A stretch of DNA of 64,000 nucleotides. It comes from Rotaria macrura. Lineage: Eukaryota > Rotifera > Eurotatoria > Philodinida > Philodinidae. The notes beneath the pieces are model-generated. The model was not told where the DNA came from. It did no database searches and saw nothing but the letters and a program-made list of their open reading frames with translations. The stretch covers positions 249,527 to 313,526 of the forward strand of contig OENT01000009.1 of assembly GCA_900239685.1 (NCBI GenBank), in the 5' to 3' direction. This document shows positions 45,944 through 59,825 of the stretch, piece after piece. Each line of letters starts with the position of its first letter. Position 1 is the first letter of the stretch. The translations under genes were made by a program, and so were the position numbers.

Positions 45944-47441
45944 ATGGTAGACATTATTAAATTGCCATCTTCTTCAAGCTCTAGTTTTTCAAATATTCAA
46001 AATCTTCGATCCAAGTCTTCTGTTCAACAATTCAATTTACCGAATTATCTTACTAATAATAATTCTCATTTCTGTAACAATGAACAGATAAGTAATTATC
46101 ATGGTAATCGATGGATTCACGATCGTTCTCATCAATCGTCGCGATTTATAAATGCTACCATGATGCCGTATAATATGCATCGAAAAGCTATGCATGAACA
46201 ATTATCTCGACAATATACTACTGCAATCCGTCTCAACGAATCATTCAAAACTAGACAGCAAATTCTACAGCAACAGCAACCACAACGATTTCCGGCAAAA
46301 GATACAGCGAGTGGAAGTTTAATAACAAATACAACCACTCAACAATCGTTTTGTAGTAGTGACGTGCAAAATTCAGACATGTTTAATACACTTTCACAAT
46401 ATATCACAATCAAAGCTGAACCACTTCGTCGATCAAATAGTGTTTTAAAAAGTTCAGCTAGTACTGCATCATCTTGGCAAACGTATTGGGCATCGATGCA
46501 TTCACAAAGACGACGGTAAGTGAAAATTTTCATGTTGTATCTAAAATCAATTCCTATTATTCGTTAGACAAGAAGCTAATGAATCTGAGTCAAATCGTCC
46601 CAAACTTAAAGAATGTATTCCTGGTCAAACACATATTGTTGTTCTCCGTGATTCCCCACTGCTTGATAATAGTCATCGAACAACAATTGAAATAGCATCC
46701 TATGCTCCAAGTAACTGCAGTTTTACTAAAGTATCCACGACAGCTATAGTTGATAAAAAAATATCATTGATAAAAGAACATGATACAAATGAACTAGCGA
46801 ATCAACTTTCTTCCACAGAGCTTGTTCGTTCATCATTAATTCCGTCAACAATCGATTTGAATTCATCTGCGGCTAAATCAAAACCAACATTTACTATTCC
46901 GGTCACATCAACAGATAAAGAAAATGAAAAAAAATCAGAAGATAAATCATCATTGTTGCAATCAACGTTGCATTTGAAAAGTACCAGTCAAAATATTGAC
47001 CAAGTTGCCGAAGCACAAAAGCAAATAGCACCACTAAAAATAAAGTTTCTCCGACCGGCAATACCAGATGATAAAACAAGACTAAAGAAAATTTCGACGC
47101 GAAGACGACGATCACGTTCAAAATCAACAGAAAAAAAATCAGTAAGAACACCATCAACATCAAGGCAAAGACATCAAACAGCAGCAGATCGACATTTATC
47201 TAGCAAATCTAAGCAATCATCAATATCAACAGCATTGACAACAGCATCAAGATCAAAAACTTCAGACAAAAATTGGGATGAACCTTATATTGGCTTTCGT
47301 TTCGATCCGCCAACACCACCAAGTTCACCATCATTATATATTTGGCCACAAGATAGTGATGACGAAGATGATCACGTATCATTTGAAAAATCAGAAGTAT
47401 TCGACCATACAGCAACTATAAGAATTGTGAAAAGGGTGTGA
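45944..47441 (+). CDS. Large disordered basic protein, unrecognised
   Basis: Exons 45944-46515 and 46568-47441 join in phase 2, giving 481 residues. The ATG lies three bases after a strong acceptor (GTGTGTATAG). The first exon is rich in Ser, Asn, Gln, His and Arg. The second carries LKECIPGQTHIVVLRDSPL, which looks like a short structured element, then Ser/Thr/Lys-rich disorder, an Arg/Ser-rich stretch (RRRRSRSKSTEKKS), and a C-terminal block WDEPYIGFRFDPPTPPSSPS with an acidic patch. This looks nuclear (SR-like basic tract, possible proline-directed phosphosites), but no family is recognised. It lies 445 bp after the homeobox gene on the same strand. Confidence 0.7.
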
Positions 47442-50400
47442 GTTATCAATAGATATACTTTCGTTTTCTAGTTTTTCAATCGTTTGCTTCATAATGTATC
47501 GAATTATATTCAAGACATTTCATTATCTTTTTTCGTTCAGTCATTCTCTGTCACTTCATCTTAAACTACATTCGAACAATAATACTCAAGAAGACTTCAA
47601 GTTTTTGTGGATCCTTTCAAAACAAATAATCTAACATTAAAATATGTGATTATTAATGAAATTAATTTTCACTCGTTGATAACGATGTTCATATAACTAT
47701 CTTTATTCAAATAACTAGAAGAGTTCTCTTAGATGTGCTGCAATCGTTATAAAATAATATAATGGAAAGACAATAATGAGAACGGATTGAATATCGATGA
47801 TATATCGCTCTATTTTACTAGCACAGTATAATGATCAATCTATCTCATAATTCTAGATATTATGCTGTCAACATGTTTCTTTCAGATTAAATTGATTATT
47901 CATGCGTATTATTGAGCTCCGTTCTTACTCTGTATATAAATTTCGTACACGATTATTAAAAAGAAAAACTTAAATGTCGATAGCATTTCCATACAGATGT
48001 ATTACAATGTCATGAATAGCATAAATTTTTATTAACGTAGTGAATGCGTCACTAACTGACAAAAAAGATTTATTTCATTGACATTTGACTGTTATCATAA
48101 ATTCTAGATTCTTGGATTTCATGCTACAGTGGTAGTTATGGCTTGAGCACTTAGGTATAAATTTCAAAAGCAACCGATACATACGTATCTACCAACAAAT
48201 ACCTAGATTCTTCTAACAACATTTGAAAGTTGTTGAAATCGACCCTTAGTTTACACTAGTTCTTTGTATATCAAAAATTTCGAAGCTGACAAAACGAACA
48301 ATCGTTCTATTATCTGTATTATTGACTTTAACCAACCATATTTTTGATCAAGAATATTCGTTTGGGATTGTTGTCTCGATTTATAATAATCTACATTGAC
48401 AATTACTTTCATTAATCATTTCCTATCATTGATGACTAATTGATATCTTGTACCGCCTAATTATGTTGACGGAAATTGCAACTGATTGTTAGTGTTTCAA
48501 CTTTTGAAAACCGAGCAGTGCCAAAAGAACATTATGGCTTTATTGATGACGAGCACAACATACTTCTTTTCTTTTTTGAATCATATAAATAAAAAATCGT
48601 CTAGACTGTTCTCTGTTCATTTTACGAAGTATTGTGTAGTCGTGTTTGCGACCCATGAGTAACTACGTATTAAAACTATAGTATTGCTCTGGTTAACTGC
48701 TTGAAAAGTAAACTTTAATGTTCAATGTTGGAATAGTGCCAACGCAGAAATCTTGTTATTTTTTATAAAAAAAAAACACTTCTCTAGCAAACATTGTATT
48801 TGATAGAAAACACGGCATGACTTGATATACTTTTCATCATAACATTGGGTTGTTCTGATTTAAAATAAAAGAAAGTGAACTTCTAGTTTTTGACCTAGAT
48901 ATGCTAGAAAAATAAAAGCTGCTAAAAATAACCTCACATTCGCTTCAATTCACTCTGGTATATTTTAAAACACATGATTGTGCATGTGTGAGAGAACAAT
49001 ACATAACCTCTTGACTTTTCTAATCTGCCAATACCTCGCGTATTATGTACGTAACGTAGCTTTTACATTTTAGTTTACTTCCCAGACATTTTGGAAAGCC
49101 TGAAAATCGTGTCACGTACGAATAGGGTATGTTGTGCATGTCAGGATTCTTCATCGTGAAGATAAAAGAACGTACATCTAGCAACTATGTATAAACTTAG
49201 ATAAGTTTGATCTGTGTCAAAAAAAGATTTGAATGTGAATCATTCAGCTATTAGAAAAAAATTAATCACCATAGGACAGTGGTTTTCTATGTGGAATAGT
49301 GTAAATCAAAGCTAAAAGATTTCAGAATAAAACAAACTCTATTAAACATACAAGTTAACATGAGTGCTAATCGCTATCAAATACGGGCTCACAATTCAAT
49401 AAGATTTCTGAACTAAATTCTATAGAGGAATCACAATCATTTAAAGGAAAATGACAAAACAACAAAAATATATGCTGAAGAGAACCTATACTTACTATGC
49501 AAATATAACAAAGACTGGAAAATAGCTTATATTATCGTCGTTCGCCATACTTTCCATATTTATATATAGCATGCTGCAACATTCGAATAGTCGTACAACT
49601 ATATGCAAATTGTGCTATCAATAGGAAAATTGTTGTTCAAGGTTTTCTTTTAACAGTTGTTCATCAAGTTCAATGAAGGATAACATTCAAATAGTGATTG
49701 AAATATAGAGAAAATTATTTCATAGAAAAATCCCAGAGAAGATAAATTATCATTAGATTGTTGAATTTAAGTAGCACAGAATACTGATAGTACCATTTCT
49801 TTAAATCACTTGTTACATTTTTTTGAGAAGTACGAAAAAAAATGACATTTACAAACTATGGTAACTAAAAATCTACGCTTCTCTTTCATTCAATCTTCAT
49901 CAATGAGACACTAATTATCACTTTGACTAGTTTGAAATTTTTCAATTTGGATTCATGATGCTTTCTAAACCAGAAAAAAAAACAAAATTTGACAATATGT
50001 CTTCTGAAGTAATTTCGATACTTACCGGCATATCTTGTATGAAGAAACAAAAATATTGCAAGCAATTTTGTGCAAGGACTTAACTCATGCATGTCCTAGC
50101 ATCTTTCTCGTGACTAACGATGTAATATTAATTTTATATATGCATCAATGCATTGTATTCGGATGTAACGATTGTTCATGTTTTAAATAATGTGTGTAAT
50201 CTACGTCGACTCGCAATGTTCTGCCAACTTTTCTATGTGCTGATGACAATTTCACATAACTATACACACATAATTTTCAAGCTTTATTCTGAATAAAGTT
50301 GCAAGCATCCTTTTGTCAAAGCTTTTCTTACATTCCTATTTTGTGATGAATATCAACTAATGAATCTATGGTAAGTAATTAAGAAAAAAGTAACTTGTTC

Positions 50401-52301
50401 AGTCATGTACCATGCCATCTATATTATTCTAGTGATAGAGAAAAGATCGATGCTTTTATTGGTATAGAAATATTAGAAAAGAGATACAGTGAAAATTTAC
50501 ATGATTTCTTGAATAATGACAAGAGGCGAGTCGACATTAAACAGTTTCCATATAGAAGTAATTTGTAAAGATTCTGTAAATTTTCAAACATATTGTTCTA
50601 AATCATAGAATCAATGAAATCAATCTGATTCAAGTTTCTGAAGACTAGTTAATTTGCTGGCATTTTTATTTGACGGGTAAAATTATTCTTCACTTTTTTG
50701 TACTAAAACAATCTCCCAAATTTACATTCATTGTCGAATTAGTTCAAATAACGTTCGTCATAAATCTAGTTAATACACTTTTTATTCCACAAAGCAATAG
50801 AGTTGCGTATCAATCGAAGAAATATGAATTTAAAAACATCTAGATATCTTGTGCATAAGTTTCTTCTATCAATCACCAAAGACGTTTCTTAATGTATAAC
50901 TGTTAAGAATAATGTTTGTGAATGTAAGTATATTGGATAAACACTATTCAGAAGGTATTCACAGAGTCACTTTTTGAAATACTCTCTAGGAAGATATATA
51001 TTGCTAATAACCCTCTTGAATCTTTTGTGTATAGTATGAGACTGAGTATCAGTTTCGTTCCGAAAAATAACTGCTACGTAGTTGATTATACTTGATAGGT
51101 TCATAAAAACTTGATCATTTTTATATGAACAAAACACTTACTACAGAACTTTCACATTTTCTTTTATCAATCATTCGAAAATGAAGAAATATAACATTGG
51201 GCATTAGTCGCTGTACGATTTAATGGCTCATAAAATCAAGTGAATCGACTAACCACGATAAGTTTCGTTTTTGTTATTAAATAAAAAGATTGTGATCAGA
51301 ATGAATACATTTCTAGATACGAAGAAGAAATTTTTTGAACAGACAATTCTATGACAGAACAGCAAATTAAGGAACTGAACGTCAGTTTTAGAGCCATTAA
51401 AATATTTACGTAAGCCGGTAGATATAACTTCTGGATGATATTTAAATTTTTGCTTATCTATGCTTCAACACGGCTAGTGGTGTTCCTGTCGAAGAAAGCT
51501 ACAATAATTATCTGCGTACGTAGAGAAAACAGTCAAAATTGTTCTCCTGAACTGTTATTAAATGAATAAAAGTCCTTGGATAAGACTTTCATAAATATCT
51601 TGAAGTCTCATGAGAACTTAGAAACGCAACCAAAGCCTATTGTTTATCAATATCTCATATAGAGAGGTTAAAACAGTGTTCAGTTAGTGGGAAAAAAATA
51701 ATACTTCGTAGTCAATCACGTATTAAAGACAATCAAGTTACATGTTCGATAAATAATAGAATCACTATCAATGAATCATCAGTAATAAAACGCACATATA
51801 TATGTATAAAAAAATATCAATTAACACAATTAAACATTCCAATTTTAATTACATTAATATTTTAATGATGACATACAATTTGTTTGTATCGTATTGTAAT
51901 CAAGTTATGAAATTATCTTTCATATATTTACAAATATATTTTATTGATTTATCTGAACAAGTAACGACATCATGATCATAGTCGTATTTGCACTCTGTCT
52001 GATGATTTGTTCGATAGTCAACTAATCTTATTTTATGTTTTTACCACTGTCGATTGTAACCTCCCTCGTTCTATTTATTTATTTATTTATTAGAGATAGA
52101 ACATATAAGGAAAATTCCATATTTGGTTAACTCACAGTTGTCTTGACTTATTTCTTGGAAATATATATTCTTTGAAAGATAGTTCGAATTAAACACCGTG
52201 TATACACACACATGCATAGATACGCATAGGTTGATTCATTTATCGACAATACATCATCTTACCATTTCTTTTTTAATACCTTTGTAGATAAAACATCAAC
52301 A
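47442..52301. other. Gene-poor stretch, 4.9 kb
   Basis: AT-rich sequence. I found no supported exon, only short chance frames. There is an ATTT-type tetranucleotide run at about 52072-52091. Confidence 0.5.
52286..52287 (+). other. Probable splice acceptor before Elongin A
   Basis: A T-rich tract and CCTTTGTAG, 14 bases before the ATG. Confidence 0.5.
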
Positions 52302-54511
52302 ATGAGCAGTGAAATAGCCATCAGTACGATTGAAACAGTAAAAAAGAAACTTGAAAAATATAATGCATCAAGACAAAATGATAAAGTAAAATGCATATAT
52401 TATTTCATATATTTTTAATCGACTTTGATTTTAGGTTGAAGAGTATTTACATAAACTGCAAACTACATCGATTACTCCAACATTACTTCGAGTAATATTC
52501 AAATAGAATTTTCAAAACCATTATTTTAGATTTATTTCATATATACCTAGGCGACAAAAATAGATCTTCTTATAAGGCAACTCGCATCAAATAATCAAGC
52601 AAGTTATTGTTCAACAGCTAAGAGTCTTCTCAAGAAATGGCATGATAAAAATTTAGTATCAAAAATAGGCATTACATCCAGAGATAGAAATACGAAAAAT
52701 ACAACAGCGTCATTCGTTGATAAGAAACTCTCTGTTAAACGAAAGTCTAAGGATGATTACGTAACATCTGGAAATTCATTTAAGTACGAAATAGAATTCG
52801 ATAGAAATAGTTTGTCGATTTTTTTTTCGATTCTTTCAGTGAATCTCAATCATCCGATGAGTTGAATCATAATAATCGAGATCAATCAACATCGGCATCA
52901 TCGACCAAAAAACGCGTAGTTCTTTCATTAGCTGACTATGTTAATAATAAAAAACCGAAGCCAACATCATCATCGACTCTAGATTCAACTCACGATAGAT
53001 TAACAGATACTGAAATTCAAGCAATCTATGCTCAATTTAATGCTAAATCTGAAGAATTGACTGCCAGTGCCCCCGATCTTGCTACCAATGTTAACAAAAA
53101 ATTACGACAAAATGATACATTAAACAACAATAGACATGATTTCATTGCGAATAGTCATATTTTAAAAAATCCAGTTATTGAGCAACCTAAACTACAGTAT
53201 ATGGATCTTTGGACTGAAGAAGACGACGACGACGATGAAGAGAGCATCGATCAATGCAAGCAAGAAATTACGAAACAAATTCAACCTATTCCAAGCAAAC
53301 AAACAGTGAATACAATTAATAATAATAATAATAATATCGTCAATCATCTTCAGGTACTCCTAAACAATATGAATTAGATTTGTATTTTTATTATGAAGAT
53401 GTTTTCGAATGTGGACACATGTTAACTGTACAATTTTTAATAAACCAAAGAAATACTACAAATGATATTTTAGGTCAAAACTCCATTATCAAAGCCAAAA
53501 ATGCAACCACAGAATAGTTCCATGGTTTCTGCAATAGTATCAAGTCTTGCTTCTATCGATTATTCTGAAAAATCATCAAGTTTATCAAAATCACAATCAG
53601 CTGCTGTTCAAAAAAAGCCTGGTATATGAAATTATTTGCTAGAAAGTGTCTTATCTAAATAATATGATTTAGTTGACACTATGGATTTTATTCGTACAAA
53701 ACCTGGGCGTCACGCTATATATTCTGGTACACGTATCAGTCGTACAAATGTTCCATCGCTCCAGGACCTTTGTGTTGAAACATTGAAAGAGAATGTTGAT
53801 GGTTAAAAACTACTTATAAACTTTAAAGAGTAATGCACTCTATTGCTAATCTTTATAGATGTATGTCATAAACATTTTTGTCGACTTCCATTCGAAATAG
53901 TCAAGCCAATTATTGACTCAGCAACACCTGAACAACTCGATTCTATAATTTATAATAATCCAGTAAGAATGAATTTTACTTTCGTATCTACTAATATTTT
54001 TTCATTTCGTTCGAAGGATTATGTTGAGGATGTTGAACCACAATGGCAACGTTTTTGTGCATTAACTTTTAAAGATGCCGAGCTAACTGAATGCGAAACG
54101 TACTATGATCTCTATTGGGTAATAGTCATGAAAATTGATCGTTTTCCTTTTGTGAAAACATATATCCATGCTTGATGTTTATTCGATAGCGTAAACATAA
54201 TGAAACAGAAGCACGATTACAACAGATAACTGAATATGCGAAAAGAAAAAAAGCCGAAACAGTTGACACAAGTAAATCGTATTTTATTGGTTAATAGTTT
54301 TTCATGAAATCTTTTTCTTTCTCTCACAGCTCGGCAAACCAAATCACTGAATATACGACAAACCACTTCTCGTCATAATACGAGTTCAACTAAATCAGCT
54401 GCTCGACCAGTTCTAGATCTTCCTGGATCAAAAACTCATCGAGGATTTGTAAAAGTTAAAAGTAATACTAAAATGATCAAAACAGGAGCTCAAAGCTTCG
54501 ATTACTTTTAG
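52302..54511 (+). CDS. ELOA: Elongin A (transcription elongation factor B subunit 3)
   Basis: Elongin A stimulates RNA polymerase II elongation and, bound to Elongin B/C and Cullin 5, helps ubiquitinate stalled polymerase. The first three exons (52302-52385, 52435-52491, 52551-52783) encode a TFIIS-N-terminal-like helical bundle (VKKKLEKYNASRQ, VEEYLHKLQTTSITPTLLR, LLKKWHDKN). A disordered Ser/Asn-rich middle follows (52840-53353, including an Asp/Glu tract). The C-terminal part has the BC box SLQDLCVETL (pattern S-L-x3-C-x3-L) followed by the Elongin A domain: LPFEIVKPIIDSATPEQLDS, then EPQWQRFCALTFKD and YYDLYW. The length, about 485 residues, is well below the human 770-800. The loss is mainly in the middle. 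An acceptor (CCTTTGTAG) lies 14 bases before the ATG. Confidence 0.88.
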
Positions 54512-56983
54512 TTAACAGTTTCTTATCAATTAAAGAGTTGTTTCCATGAAATTCATTTTGACATTTCGACTTAGACATATGACCAGTGACAAAAGTTTTG
54601 TTCATTTGCTGATGATAACATTCAATACGAAGAGTTACCAATGTTATGTTTGTCTTAAATACAAATAGATCTCGTACGGCTAAGAACTAAAGCATAATAT
54701 TGAAGAATTCTGAGACACAGAATTAATCCCTATGAATAGCCGTACAACAAGCTATGTGTTTGACCATTGTCTCATATTCTACGCTGACTAAATTGCCATT
54801 AGATAACAATGCATACACTTTGAAGTAAAATCGTGATATGTTGTAGATGCCTAATAGTATCCATTAGACAAACATGAGAAAAAAGAAATAATCCCATCAC
54901 GTACTCGAATCGGAACAGCCAGAGAATATCAACGAAGTATATCAAGGACGAAATGAGTTCAAGGGCGCGTCATTTATTTCTAGCTACGAATTATAAAGGT
55001 AAGAAACAGAAATGGATATAATCATTTTCTCATGAGAGTAAGCTAGTCGATCTAAAAGCAACCATAAATTAGTCGACTGATCCTGATCTATGTATCCTAA
55101 TTAGTGTTTAGTTTGTATCATCTCATCGGCAATGTGTAGTGTCTATTTATTCAGTTCCCGCGTCAGTAGCAATTAGTATCGAACAATTGTATTTCTCCGA
55201 ATGGTTATCTGACAAACTTTAAGAAGGATTCATTTTTATGTAGTTTATTTTGTAATTAAAAACAAAGAAAGTATGAGTACATGAAATGAATCTAACATTA
55301 CCGATCAATCAAACACTGTATGACGAGACACCCAGCTTTCAACCGATAGAAATATGGGGAAAAAAAATATTCGATGACGAAACAAGATGATATTAGGATG
55401 AAAACTAATTTTTCATTATTTCAATCATTTAGAACCAGCGATAACACCGTTACTGAAGAAAACTTTGAAAGCATACAATGGCAAAAATTAAGTTATACAT
55501 GTGTATATATTATTAACTCTTCATGCTGACAGAAACATTATGCACCTCAAGTTTTTAATTCTGCTTTTCTGTTTGTTTTTGTTTTTTCTTTGTGACAGAA
55601 ATACCACTATTTTTTATTCCATACATCCATTCTTAAAATAGAACGAAATCGAATTTATACAATTATTTTTAGTTTTGGTTTGTTATATGTAATAGTAAAT
55701 CAAACACACAAAAATAAAGTTTCTTGGGTGCATGCATTTTTTTTTCTGTAGTTTGTTTTGTGTATGACAGACAGACAGATACCATTTAGTTTGAAGGTGT
55801 ATGTTTATTTATTTTTTCTTTGGCCTATTAAACTATTTGTATGATGATCAATGTAAATACAAATAAAATAAACATTGATTGATGATTTAAAAACCAAATG
55901 TAAAAACAAGAAATGCCGTTGTTTTTCTAGATGATAGAGAATCTGCAACAATCCATCGTCGGTGTCATTGTTGTTTGTTTGTCTTTTTATTTTAGAGTTT
56001 ATATCAAGTTTATGCTTCCGAGTTTTTTCAGCACGTTGATTTAAATTTTAAAAAATTTTTCTTGTGGCTTCAATTCATTGTACATAATCAATATCTTATT
56101 TATTTTTTCAACACAACAACCGAACGGTATACTGTCTCACAACAAAACGTCTTCTCATTCGGCCTATCAATCTCAGGTATATGTTTCTCACGGTCGCCAT
56201 TTACAGAAAAAAAAACTCGAGCAATGAAAACATGATGCAAATTATAATTGATTCTATACTAACATAAGATGAGAAGTGATTTAAAACTAATCTTGTTTGT
56301 AGTTAAAAAAGAACGCATAAATTATAATTAAATTTTCTCATCGAATGGAATCTTTGATTTTTCTTCTTCTTAAAACGAAACCGAAGGTATGATACTGAAC
56401 TATTTTTGGAAGGAAGTCTAAATTAAAATTCATCAGTAAATGACAAGAATACACTATTAAGATCGTACGAGACAAGACAGATTTCGGAACTGAGTACATA
56501 ACAATGGAAAAAAAATGTTCTGACTAACAATGACAGCAAATAAGAAATATTTTGTAATAAATCATGGTAATAATCATCAAGGTCACACAATATGTGGTTT
56601 ATTATCATTTTCAGTTTTCGAGTATCAAATAGATAAATCACATGATAAACATAAATAAATTCATTTTTAGATCAATGTGTTAAGAAGAAAATAGAGAGGG
56701 CAGTACTATCAAAAAGTAATTTGCTTAAAGTAACTCTAAGAGCAACTTATCACAAACGAGAGGCGTAATAACCTAGGAATGAAAACAAAAATTCTGAGTC
56801 TTTTAATTTAGTAGTGTTTCATAGAGCTGATTGGCCAATTTCTCGATCAAACTGCATCCGCCTCTTTTACATCTGCTATAGAAAACATGACTCATCGGTT
56901 TTAGGCATCATACGTAAATGAGAAACAAAAAAAGTGTAGTCATTATATTAATTTGAACATTTTCAGTGTTTTTTATTCGAACC
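54512..56983. other. Intergenic, about 2.5 kb
   Basis: AT-rich with several homopolymer runs and AATAAA motifs (for example near 55861). No gene was recognised. Confidence 0.5.
56965..56966 (+). other. Probable splice acceptor before STRAP
   Basis: GAACATTTTCAG, 17 bases before the ATG. Confidence 0.5.
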
Positions 56984-58763
56984 ATGTCAACGACCACTGT
57001 CCGTCAAATACCAATTACATGCAATGGTCACACTAGACCAGGTGAATTAGAAAAGAAATGCAAATTGAAATAACCCACTATTTATGGCGTTCTGTTATTT
57101 TTTTCTAGTCGTTGATCTTCGTTTTAGTGATATAACAAAATACAGCTATTTACTTATAAGTGCTTGCAAAGGTAAACTTAATTTTGCTTCAATAGAAAAC
57201 ATTTTGGTATTTGTTTTTTGCAACGATTTCTAGATGGTATACCGATGTTACGTGAAGGCGACACTGGTGATTGGTAAGAATATTCTTGTTGATTTTTATT
57301 AGAGATACAATACATAATCATCGGCCTTCGCTTTACATAACTTGGAGGTCTGCAAGATTGCTAATCTACCATGTATTCGAGTCCTCGATATCTAAAATTT
57401 ACGTATCAAAGAAAATATTCTATTAGTTGCACTTATTACTAATGAATGATTTTCACATGATAGTCAATATTTTTTCTTTTCTAAAATTATTAGCTATGAT
57501 TTGAGAAACTGCATGACTCCTCGAATCCTCTCATTTTTACAGTTATAAAGTTCGAGATTATAAACTAGATATTTTTCATTGACATTGACTTTATTTCGTA
57601 AGGATTGAAGATGTTCTCTTAGACTGCTAGTCTTGAAAGAATACTCGTGCACAGACTTGAAAAGTTTCTTTAGATCTACTAGTTGTGATACAATCAATTA
57701 AAAACTTCTGTTGAAGATTATAAATAATGTTGTTTCTTTCGTATAGGATCGGAAGTTTTATCGGTCACAAGGGAGCTGTGTGGGGTGCAACGATAACAGG
57801 CAATGCTGAATTAGCTGCCACAGCTGGTTCTGATTTTACAGCAAAATTATGGGATGCCAATACAGGTGCTGAATTACAGACATTCGAACATAAACATATT
57901 GTACGCTCTGTGGATTTTTCGCCAATCAATAAAGAATGGTTGTTAACTGGATCGAATGAAAAACTAATCAAAATTTATGATGTTACGGCACCAACAGGTT
58001 ATTTTATTTCAATGTCGATCAAAGATAATATGTCAAAGTTGTTTATTCTTTTTTTATTCTTCTCTTTTCAAGAACCAGTGAAAGTTTTTAATGGTCATAC
58101 AGGTGCAGTTAAAAAAGCAATTTTTATGGATGCGAAACGAATTTGTACAGCATCCGATGATAAAACCATAAAGTACTTTTTTTTTTGTTATTGAACCAAT
58201 TCAATTCTTATCTATGTATTTCAAAGAATTTTTGACATTGACTCAGGAAACTGCATATCAACTATTGATTTTCCTTCACCACCAAATAGTATTGAAATCT
58301 CACGTGATGGTCAATCGTCATTACTTATAACACATGGCAAAAAAGTGGAAATTTACGATGGCAATACGTATGTTTATTGTTATTGTGAAAGATTTTCATT
58401 CAGTCAATTTAATTGCATAGTTTGAGTAAACTACAATCATTTGAAATGCCATGTGAAATGAATACCGCTTCATTTCATCCAACTGCACGGGAATTCGTGT
58501 GTGGTGGTTTAGATTTTCGCATTTACAAGTACAATTTTGAAACAGGTGTTGAAATTGGTATGTAGTCAAACAAATGAATTTACTTCGATAAATCATTTTG
58601 TTTTTCCCTAGAATCATACAAAGGTCATTTTGGTCCGATACATTGCATGTCATACTCACCGGATGGTGAAGTTTATGCATCGGGTAGTGAAGATGGAACA
58701 TTACGTTTATGGCAAAATACAGTTGGCACTACCTATGGTTTATGGGAAATGGTCAATGTATAA
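56984..58763 (+). CDS. STRAP: STRAP/unrip, WD40 protein of the SMN complex
   Basis: A cytoplasmic and nuclear WD40 propeller that binds the SMN complex during snRNP assembly and modulates TGF-beta receptor signalling in vertebrates. Exons start at 56984-57041, and others follow with phases restored: about 57110-57174, 57234-57274, 57749-57996, 58073-58171 and further to 58763. Motifs match human STRAP closely: [72 protein letters not shown], and [14 protein letters not shown] with VGTTYGLW. The product is about 330 residues and lacks the acidic tail of the human protein after TYGLW, ending EMVNV. Intron 57275-57748 is the longest. An acceptor (CATTTTCAG) lies 17 bases before the ATG. Confidence 0.95.
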
Positions 58764-59647
58764 AATTGGCAATAGCATTCTCGTATATGTTGCTTTCTTT
58801 TTTCTTTGCCTGGTGATCAATTGTTATTCTTTTTTTTTGTCTTTCTTGATATTTGTTCGCGTGTATGGGCTTCTGCAGAGCATTAAGTCAGTTAAAAACA
58901 AAAGAATCAGTAACAACAACAATAAAAAAAACTAGACACGAGTGGTTGAAAGTCAACATATTTGTTTTATTTTGAAAAGAAATTCAATGGTGACAATAGA
59001 TAATCTTCTTAATCATACATTTAGATTCGTTCTAAATAAGAAAGTATCAGAATCAATTAATATACTTGCATTTGAACAAGTAATAATCTATACAATTGTT
59101 ATGCTTCGTTCATAATGTATATTAATGCGTAATTTCTATCAAGTTATGCGAAGTTGGAATCAATGGGTTAGAAAGAATTTTAAATTCGAATTCCATACTC
59201 GTAAAAATGAATTGTAATCAGAATAGAATAGTAAACTTTGAGAGAGAAAGTGATGTAATGACTAGTACACATTTCAAATATTTCTTCAACCATCAGATAC
59301 TGATGAGCTTAAAATTCTTGGGCTCGGTCAAATTTTCATAGAATCTACTATATTTATCGCATGAATTAATCACTTTTAAATTTCAACAGTTAAAAGATTT
59401 CCTGTTTGCATACATACATTTTTAATCAGCTAATGATTTTACACAGTCAACTGAATAGTATCTATGTGTAATCACTAGTATTAGTGTAACACAAGTCTTT
59501 TTTCTTACTTTCGTCCTTCATAAATTCGCACAACAGTATTTTATGTGAAAGGAGAAAATGAATTTTCTCTTCAATTGAACAATACAATAATGAACAGTTC
59601 CTTTTTCTTTCATTCAACATAAGTTTTATGAATACAATTGCTTTTAG

Positions 59648-59825
59648 TTATATATATATATATATACCGACTGTATATGATTGTACGAGTTCAATAAACA
59701 TATATTCATTTGCATGTTCTTGTTGCGATTACGAAAGTCTTTATTTACAGTCTATATACACATTATGTGATTCTAATGGTAATCAATATCAACAATTCAC
59801 ATATCATGGATCAGTTAATCGTTAA
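59648..59825 (+). other. Coding-like segment, possible terminal exon
   Basis: After an acceptor-like CTTTTAG (AG at 59646-59647), the frame stays open to TAA at 59823-59825. Its second half has protein-like codon choice (SLYLQSIYTLCDSNGNQYQQ, then FTYHGSVNR). No upstream exon or family was found, so it may be chance. Confidence 0.22.

Noticed and set aside
46903..47163. Hydrophobic minus frame opposite the disordered protein gene
   Set aside because: Complement of Ser/Lys-rich codons gives artificial hydrophobic residues.
57300..57360. tRNA-like segment with a TTCGAGTC box in a STRAP intron
   Set aside because: No A box or cloverleaf stems could be folded around it.
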